Made by a program: the position numbers and the translations under genes | Shown: positions 58,641 to 64,000 of the stretch, in pieces | Layout of the letters: every line of letters starts with the position of its first letter | Numbering within the stretch: position 1 is the first letter of the stretch | The notes under the pieces: generated by a model | The model's database searches: none | The model's input: only the letters and a program-made list of their open reading frames with translations | What the model was told of the DNA's origin: nothing | NCBI GenBank assembly: GCA_951812575.1 | Contig: OX638322.1 | Span: forward strand, 3,538,501 to 3,602,500 | Direction of reading: 5' to 3' | Origin: Candidatus Binatia bacterium | Lineage (GTDB): Bacteria; Desulfobacterota; Binatia; Bin18 | DNA length: 64,000 nt

Positions 58641-60947
58641 CTACAGCAGGTAGTACTGGAGGCGGACCCAGAACAGATCGCGGTCGGCCCACAGGTGCAG
58701 CCCCGTGGCGTCCGTGTCGTTGCGACCGCCCATATACATGACCGTACCGGCAAAGAGGTCAAGGTTGCGGAAGAACAGGCCGTGCCAGTAGGTCTGAGCC
58801 AGAATCAACGGCTGCTCGGCGTTCACGGAGTAGGCGAACGCAAATAGCGGCTCCAGCTTGCCCCGGAAGTAGAAGCCCGACAGGCCAAAGGTGTACAACT
58901 GATTGAACCGACTGTGCCGGTCTCGCGGCGCATTGGTGAAGGCGTTGATACCCCTGGCGCGGTTGTTGTTCTGATAGGTGGTCAGGGCCTGGAAGGTGTA
59001 GAAGGTCGCCTGGTCGCCAATGCCACCCGGCAGGGTGCGCGCCCAGGACATGCCCGGTAGACTGCCTATCGACTGAATCAGGTCAAAGCCGATCATGCTC
59101 CGCCACACGGATGTGCCGGTCTTAATCCGCGAGCCGTTGATCCTCTTACCCGGACACACGTTCACTCCCGGTACGCAGGGATTGCCCTCACCATCGCTAT
59201 GTGGCCCGGTGATGAGTGGGTCAACGTCCGGTGCGCCGAAAACTGCGCCACGACGGTCAACCCCGTTTTCGGCCGCATAGGCATCAACCGCCGCGGCGTA
59301 TTCCGGATTGTCATCCAGTCTGTCCAGATAGACCTCCCGAGCGTGCTGCAACCTTGCGTCAAAGTGGGCCTGAGACCTGCCGCCGTAGTTCGAGCCGCCC
59401 CAGTTGCGCGGCTCATTGGTGGACCAACTCTGCTCCAGGCGGAAGACCGCACCGGTGTAGTCGAAGTCGTTATAGGTGACCGTAAAGCCAAACACATTCG
59501 TCCACGGCATCCAGTGAGCGACCTCGAAACACGCCGTCGAATACCGGTCGTTGTTCGGGTTACCGTCCTGGCTATAGCCATATGAGTCGACCCCACTGAA
59601 AAACGTGGCTTTGTTCTCTCTGAAACACCGGTCCAGGGCGCGGCGGAAATGAAGCGAATTGTCCGGGTTGGTCGGGTCGTGTGTAAAAAGCCCGCCGGAT
59701 TCGGGAACTAAATCCGTGCTGAAGGAACCGAGCCGCCGGCCGTACTGGTCCAATCTGCCGAGCCCAGTATCGTGGTCTCTACCAAAGAAAGATGGCAGGT
59801 CAAATACGGCGGCCGGGTCGGTACGCTTGAACATATAGTTCAGGGTAAAGTCGAAATTGTCTAACATCTTCCCCATCATCCGCACGCCAACCATGCTGTT
59901 GGACCACTTGGTGCCACGAATATGGTGGGTGTGGCGACCGCCGCCGATCCGGTACAGGAAGTTGCCGTTCCGGCCCGCGCTGTCGTCCGTACACGGCACG
60001 TCGGCATTACACCCGCTGTCCGGGGCCATATTCCCCAGGTTGCGCCCGACCCGAAACACGGACCAGGGGTGACGAATCCGGGCGTAGTCGCGATAGGGGG
60101 CCCAGGGGACGCCCTCGGTCGTAAGTATCTCCTGACCGTTGTTAGCCGTGACTGGGAAATAATCTGCCACATCGCCAACATAATTCGGGTCGTCATAGCG
60201 CAGGCCACCCCAGCCACCTTCCAACACCAAGTGTTGGGTGATGGGTCGCCAGCGCGGGGTGTAGAACAACTCCAGACCCACGTTGGACATAAACGTCCCG
60301 ACATTCCCGATGTCATACAGAAATTTGATGGCCCAGATGGGGGTCCGAAAGTCCTCAAAAGCTTCGCCCACCGCCTGGTTCTGGTCCAGCCGCAGAGGGT
60401 TGGCAATGTCAATGGAGCGGAACAGATCGGATTCTCCCCACACGATCTGCTGCTTGCCCAGCTTCATCGACAGTCGGTGGCCCATCACATCCCCAAAGTC
60501 CACATCCAGGTTCATTTCCCGAAACCCGTTCTCGGGAAAGGTAAAGGACTTGAACTGCTTGATGCGGTGGGAGTACATGTCGTCATATTTGTCGCGTACC
60601 TCATAGACCGGGTCAAAACGGCCCCGATACATGAAGGAGAAGTCGGCGCGCCGCACCCCCGGGATCTTGATGTTCTTACCGAACAGTCCGCCTTCGGTTG
60701 ACACCAAATCTTGATACTCGTACTCCACGCGCATCTCGTTGCGCCACTGCACCCACTCGAAGTTATCGCCAGGGCTGCCGTCAAATTGAAATGCGTGCTG
60801 CATCTCGTACACGACTTGAATCTCTGAGTCGCCCACCCGGACCACCGCTTGCGCGGGGCTCGTCAGCCACACGAGTCCCGCTGCGACGGCCAACCCGGCC
60901 ACGAGGCCTCGCAGGCCCGAGCGCTGTTTCCTGTTGTGTTTGGTCAT
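58641..60947 (-). CDS. DUF1302 outer-membrane protein, paralogue 2
   Basis: This 768-aa DUF1302 barrel starts at ATG 60947 (MTKHNRKQRSGLRGLVAGLA), with GGAGGG and a signal peptide ending AQA. Its N-terminal 300 residues are nearly the same as paralogue 1, including NFEWVQWRNEMRVEYEY and GLRYDDP; the central extracellular loops differ in length and sequence. A longer open frame to 61307 would cross the promoter of the divergent lipoprotein and is not used. Separate promoters and terminators for the two copies suggest independent expression, possibly for different substrates. Confidence 0.88.
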   Translation of the reverse strand: MTKHNRKQRSGLRGLVAGLAVAAGLVWLTSPAQAVVRVGDSEIQVVYEMQHAFQFDGSPGDNFEWVQWRNEMRVEYEYQDLVSTEGGLFGKNIKIPGVRRADFSFMYRGRFDPVYEVRDKYDDMYSHRIKQFKSFTFPENGFREMNLDVDFGDVMGHRLSMKLGKQQIVWGESDLFRSIDIANPLRLDQNQAVGEAFEDFRTPIWAIKFLYDIGNVGTFMSNVGLELFYTPRWRPITQHLVLEGGWGGLRYDDPNYVGDVADYFPVTANNGQEILTTEGVPWAPYRDYARIRHPWSVFRVGRNLGNMAPDSGCNADVPCTDDSAGRNGNFLYRIGGGRHTHHIRGTKWSNSMVGVRMMGKMLDNFDFTLNYMFKRTDPAAVFDLPSFFGRDHDTGLGRLDQYGRRLGSFSTDLVPESGGLFTHDPTNPDNSLHFRRALDRCFRENKATFFSGVDSYGYSQDGNPNNDRYSTACFEVAHWMPWTNVFGFTVTYNDFDYTGAVFRLEQSWSTNEPRNWGGSNYGGRSQAHFDARLQHAREVYLDRLDDNPEYAAAVDAYAAENGVDRRGAVFGAPDVDPLITGPHSDGEGNPCVPGVNVCPGKRINGSRIKTGTSVWRSMIGFDLIQSIGSLPGMSWARTLPGGIGDQATFYTFQALTTYQNNNRARGINAFTNAPRDRHSRFNQLYTFGLSGFYFRGKLEPLFAFAYSVNAEQPLILAQTYWHGLFFRNLDLFAGTVMYMGGRNDTDATGLHLWADRDLFWVRLQYYLL

Positions 60948-61161
60948 AAACCTTCCCTCCTGTAACAAAGAATTATCCTCCCTACCTTGCTTCACTCTCC
61001 GTTTCCCTGACTGTAGCAAGTCACCCCCTTTCCCCATATCCTTAAGGCAATGTAATATCGTACAAAAGATAATTTGGTATTCCAGGCTGCTTCTAGCGTT
61101 ATTCTTCATATTTTGCAACTGCCCAGACGGTATTCCCCTGCATTTCCGCCCTTGTCTGCTC

Positions 61162-61190
61162 TTGACAAATGCGGCGGCTTTCTTTAATAG
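61162..61190 (+). promoter_or_regulatory. Promoter of the small lipoprotein
   Basis: A consensus TTGACA (61162-61167), a 17-bp spacer and TAATAG (61185-61190) stand eight bases before the ATG at 61199, so the transcript would have almost no leader. It faces away from the DUF1302 gene within a 250-bp divergent gap. Confidence 0.68.
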
Positions 61191-61198
61191 TCCGCTCC

Positions 61199-61444
61199 AT
61201 GCAAGATATTTTTTCTCGTTACGGCAAATGGCTGCGGCACGGGCTTGTCGCGTGTGGAATTGGATCGATTGTCGTGCTGGGCGGGTGTGAACTCGGCGCC
61301 CCACCAATCGATGAGATCAAGGATGCTGAGCCCAAGCCATCTTTGGTTGACCAGTATAAGCAAGCCAATAAGGATAGCCGAGAGCCCGGATTGGCTGCGA
61401 ACCCCAAGGCCCTTAAGGATGGTGACGATCTGGAAGATCAGTAG
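61199..61444 (+). CDS. Small lipoprotein
   Basis: This 81-aa protein from ATG 61199 has a signal peptide with a lipobox, VVLGGCELG, whose Cys (about residue 30) is the likely lipid-attachment site. The mature part is short and charged (PSLVDQYKQANKDSREPG), ending in an acidic tail. It resembles the short LPS-assembly-type or unidentified lipoproteins of proteobacteria, but I cannot name it. It is divergent from the DUF1302 paralogue 2 and convergent with the RND gene. An in-frame upstream ATG at 61169 overlaps the promoter and is rejected. Confidence 0.75.
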   Translation: MQDIFSRYGKWLRHGLVACGIGSIVVLGGCELGAPPIDEIKDAEPKPSLVDQYKQANKDSREPGLAANPKALKDGDDLEDQ

Positions 61445-61774
61445 TAAAGCACTCCGCTTTATTCTCCAGATTGCTCCCTCGCAGCCCATCCTACCAACAA
61501 CTCACGCGTGGTTATTGCTAACCGCGCGTTTATCCCCCCCGGCCCGTTTTCACGAATAGACGCCTCGCTCGAATGGTCCCGGCGATGAGGGGGCTATTAC
61601 TCCCGTAACGTGTAGCCTGAGTCAGTTCGGCATATGTCAAGCCTTGCTCTTGAGCCACCTGGTTGCTCTGAGCGGAAGGCTACTCACCAGTTCCTCCACT
61701 GTGTCATTGGACAAAAAAAGAGGCAGCCTCACGAGGCTGCCTCTTTTGCCTTCAGTAAAGAAGGGAAAGAGGTT
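61445..61774. other. Non-coding gap before the RND gene
   Basis: About 330 bp without a supported gene. It holds the RND gene's terminator at 61713-61743; I see no other structure or convincing ORF. Confidence 0.7.
61713..61743 (-). terminator. Intrinsic terminator of RND gene
   Basis: GAGGCAGCC (61720-61728) and GGCTGCCTC (61735-61743) pair around a six-base loop. On the minus strand a run of seven T follows. It is 32 bp beyond the RND stop codon. Confidence 0.94.
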
Positions 61775-64000
61775 TTAGGCAATAATACCTTCTCTGGCGG
61801 CACGAACAAAGAACTTCGGATGCCAGAGCACCAATGCCGCAGGCACGAAGGTACAGGCGCCAAGGAAGCTGATGCCCATCCACAAGGCCAGCAGCAGGCC
61901 CATTTCCGAGCAGAAACGGATGTTCGAGAACGCCCACAGAACCGTGGCTGTGATCAGGGTTGCCGCGGTAAAGGCCACCGCTTTCCCTGCTGTCGAGAGT
62001 CCTAACCGGACTGCGTCGTTGATATCACCATCATATTCTTCCACTGCTCGACTGACGATATATAAGGCGTAGTCGATACCAAATCCAACCCCGACGGTCA
62101 CCACCGGCAGCGACTGCAAGTTGATACCGATATTACGGACACCCATATACGCGTTCACAACGCCGTCGGCCAGGAACAGGCCGATCATCATCACGACTGC
62201 GGCGACCGGGGAACGGTAGGTAAACATCACGATCAGGAAGATCGTCCCGAAGCCCAGGCCGTGCATATACAGGTTGTTTTTGATAATCTCCTCATTCGCT
62301 GCGGCTGTCACCCCGATCAAACCACCGGCCAGACGCCAGTCCGCATTGGGCAACGGGTTGTCGGCAACGAATTTTCGCGCTTCCTGAATAATCCGGGCGA
62401 TATTATCCCCCTGGTGATTGGAGCAGTAGAACGTCACCCGCGAGACCGTATAGCTCGGGTCGAGGAATTTCGACGACTCGCCGGGCGGGGTGCCGGCAAA
62501 GTAGTAAAAGAAGAGCGAACTCACCCGCCGGGCACTGGCCGGGATGGACCCCCAGCGTGGCTGCATATCATAGAAGGTCATATTAATGGCTTGAATGATG
62601 TCAGCCAGTGAGAAGCTATAGCCAATGTCCTTGTCGCGCTCCATGTGACGTTGGAATTTTTCGAGTTGGCGTAATAAATCGGGGTTCTTGAGCACTTCTT
62701 TGTCACGCCCCTCGACCACAATGATGAGCGGTTCAATCCCGCCAAAATACTTTTGAATCTCGATATGGGCCTGATTATACGGCGAATCCAGATGCAATAG
62801 CGGCGTGGCCGCGGTTGGGTCGCCGATGGTGAGGTGCCGAATCTGGGTCAGGGCAACCAGAAAGGACGCGACCCAGAAAATAACAATCAGCTTGGCGTTT
62901 TTGGGAGTCGTGATCCAGGCTGCGCAGCGGTCAGCAAAACGTTGGAGCCAGCCGTTCTCACGTTTCATGACCTTTTCCGGTTCGGGCGCTTTGAGGTAGT
63001 AGTACACCACCGGGTTCATGAGCAACTCGCTGATCGCAACCGAGGCGACCCAGATCGAAGCCGAGATGGCGATCTTTTGCAGGATGACCACCGGCACAAC
63101 CACGATGACGAGCATGCCCAACGAGTCGGTAATAATCCCGCTCAGGGTTGGCACGAATAATTCGGCAAACGCGGCGACAATCGCCTTCTCTTTATTCCAC
63201 TGCCACTTGCGGTATTCCTCGTAATAGCGCTCGTGCATCTGCACCGAGTGACTCACGGCTCGGGCCGTGACAAAGAAGGGAATCACCAGGGCAAGCGGGT
63301 CCATGGAGAAACCCATCATGGCCTGAATACCCAGGCCCCAAAAGGCCGACACAATGCCGGTGATGGTCGGGCGCAGCGCTCCGCGCCAATCGTGGAAGTA
63401 GAGGTAGAGCAAGATCCAGCACACCACCGTCGCGGCCAGGAAAATGTAAAACACTTCGTTCGCGTAGTAGTATATCCAGCCGTAGAGCTGGGGCTCGCCC
63501 GCCACCCAGATCGTCTCCTCAGCGGTCTCAAAGGGCTCTTTGACGGTCCGGCGGATCTCTTCAAAGACGGTCTTATAGTCGAGCTTGCCCTCAATGAAAT
63601 TGGCTTTCAGCAGGAGGGCTTGGCCGTTCAGGGCGACCAACTGGCCGTAGATGGTTTCGGTATTATAGCAAATTTCCTGGATTTCAGCGACCTCTCGGTC
63701 TGACTTGGGTGGACGACGCATGACCGGGGGAGTGGCAATCGTCCCGCCCGACACCGTGAGATAGCGTGTCGTGCGATGACCGACCGACTCAATTTGGTCG
63801 TGGTTCACCCCGGTGACGCGGTCCATGGCCTGTGTCATCTCGTAGATTTTTCGGAGCATAGGTACCGAGAAGACGTCGCCCTTATCCACTTTCAGCATCA
63901 CGTTGACATTATTCGCCCCACCGAATTGATCGGCAAAGCGGAAATGCACACGGACGAAGGGATGACGATACGGAAGCAGGTCGTTAAAGCTGGTAGACAT
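61775..64000 (-). CDS. RND/MMPL-family transporter (partial, 5' end beyond window)
   Basis: This RND-superfamily exporter of the MMPL/HpnN type (SSD-like) is open to the right edge. The window holds 741 residues and the N-terminus continues outside. The first visible residues, DLLPYRHPF and DQFGGANNVNVMLK, belong to the first periplasmic loop. Two blocks of transmembrane helices follow, one about residues 165-350, the other about 590-730. Each has the GxGxDYALYIV / FxGLGIQAMMGF-type helix-4 region (GVGFGIDYALYIVSR with the proton-relay Asp). It probably moves lipids or hydrophobic compounds to the outer envelope, possibly with the DUF1302 barrels; that link is contextual. Confidence 0.88.
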   Translation of the reverse strand: MSTSFNDLLPYRHPFVRVHFRFADQFGGANNVNVMLKVDKGDVFSVPMLRKIYEMTQAMDRVTGVNHDQIESVGHRTTRYLTVSGGTIATPPVMRRPPKSDREVAEIQEICYNTETIYGQLVALNGQALLLKANFIEGKLDYKTVFEEIRRTVKEPFETAEETIWVAGEPQLYGWIYYYANEVFYIFLAATVVCWILLYLYFHDWRGALRPTITGIVSAFWGLGIQAMMGFSMDPLALVIPFFVTARAVSHSVQMHERYYEEYRKWQWNKEKAIVAAFAELFVPTLSGIITDSLGMLVIVVVPVVILQKIAISASIWVASVAISELLMNPVVYYYLKAPEPEKVMKRENGWLQRFADRCAAWITTPKNAKLIVIFWVASFLVALTQIRHLTIGDPTAATPLLHLDSPYNQAHIEIQKYFGGIEPLIIVVEGRDKEVLKNPDLLRQLEKFQRHMERDKDIGYSFSLADIIQAINMTFYDMQPRWGSIPASARRVSSLFFYYFAGTPPGESSKFLDPSYTVSRVTFYCSNHQGDNIARIIQEARKFVADNPLPNADWRLAGGLIGVTAAANEEIIKNNLYMHGLGFGTIFLIVMFTYRSPVAAVVMMIGLFLADGVVNAYMGVRNIGINLQSLPVVTVGVGFGIDYALYIVSRAVEEYDGDINDAVRLGLSTAGKAVAFTAATLITATVLWAFSNIRFCSEMGLLLALWMGISFLGACTFVPAALVLWHPKFFVRAAREGIIA

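Overview
The window reads as a stretch of chromosome from a Gram-negative bacterium of moderately high G+C. It has a complete-looking lipid A/Kdo/heptose LPS assembly block, outer-membrane beta-barrel proteins of the DUF1302 type, an RND/MMPL exporter, LexA, and many acyl-CoA and short-chain-dehydrogenase type genes. A UGA codon that is very probably read as selenocysteine implies selenoprotein machinery elsewhere in the genome. The mix suggests an uncultivated relative of the old Deltaproteobacteria (for example Binatota or Tectomicrobia-like lineages). That assignment is inference; no rRNA gene is present to settle it.

Layout. 1-507 (+): the 3' end of a stand-alone ADP-heptose cytidylyltransferase (hldC/rfaE2), then rpmB. 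606-20624 (-): one nearly gapless transcription unit. In transcription order it is a Gfo/Idh/MocA oxidoreductase, lpxB, msbA, DUF374 acyltransferase, waaA, lpxK, methyltransferase, waaF, an orphan glycosyltransferase tail, a KdkA-like kinase, a second GT9, a sulfatase-fold protein, a kinase-GT2 fusion, a GT4, hldA, yicC, gmk and rel/spoT. It builds, phosphorylates and flips lipid A-core and ends in housekeeping genes. 20772-25502: a secreted protein, lexA-hemW, a dual-specificity phosphatase, an epoxide-hydrolase-fold protein and citrate synthase with a strong terminator.

25629-26791 is a small toxin-antitoxin-like island (broken PIN/VapC, DUF2442, DUF2283 plus partner). 26792-34896 carries a 2-hydroxyacid dehydrogenase, a crotonase-membrane protein-FabI-serine hydrolase run, and a DUF2760-Hsp70 pair. 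35042-43788 (-) holds a double CaiB/BaiF CoA-transferase, pyrD, rnc, mtaB, mnmA, a cysteine desulfurase and surE, followed by tRNA-Pro(GGG). 44076-48618 has a GFA-family protein, a stand-alone LarE-C-terminal-like protein, a HAD phosphatase, a BrnT toxin with an RHH-like partner and a 12-bp palindromic operator, and a hydrolase-SDR-HisN operon.

48670-52588 holds an amidohydrolase, a selenocysteine DsbA-family gene (UPWC motif, in-frame TGA at 49978-49980) with a small acidic companion, and a ThDP enzyme. 52743-54380 is a tandem triplet of secreted coiled-coil/membrane proteins. Each copy has its own identical TTGACT-N17-TTGTAT promoter placing the start codon at about +1, and the middle copy is frameshifted. 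An IS630-family element (54495-55512) lies just upstream. 55536-64000 holds a membrane protein, two DUF1302 paralogues each with its own terminator, a short-leader lipoprotein, and an RND/MMPL transporter that runs off the right edge.

Most interesting: the selenoprotein, the leaderless-looking triplet family, the kinase-GT2 fusion with an orphan GT2 tail nearby, and the LarE-tail and BrnT loci.
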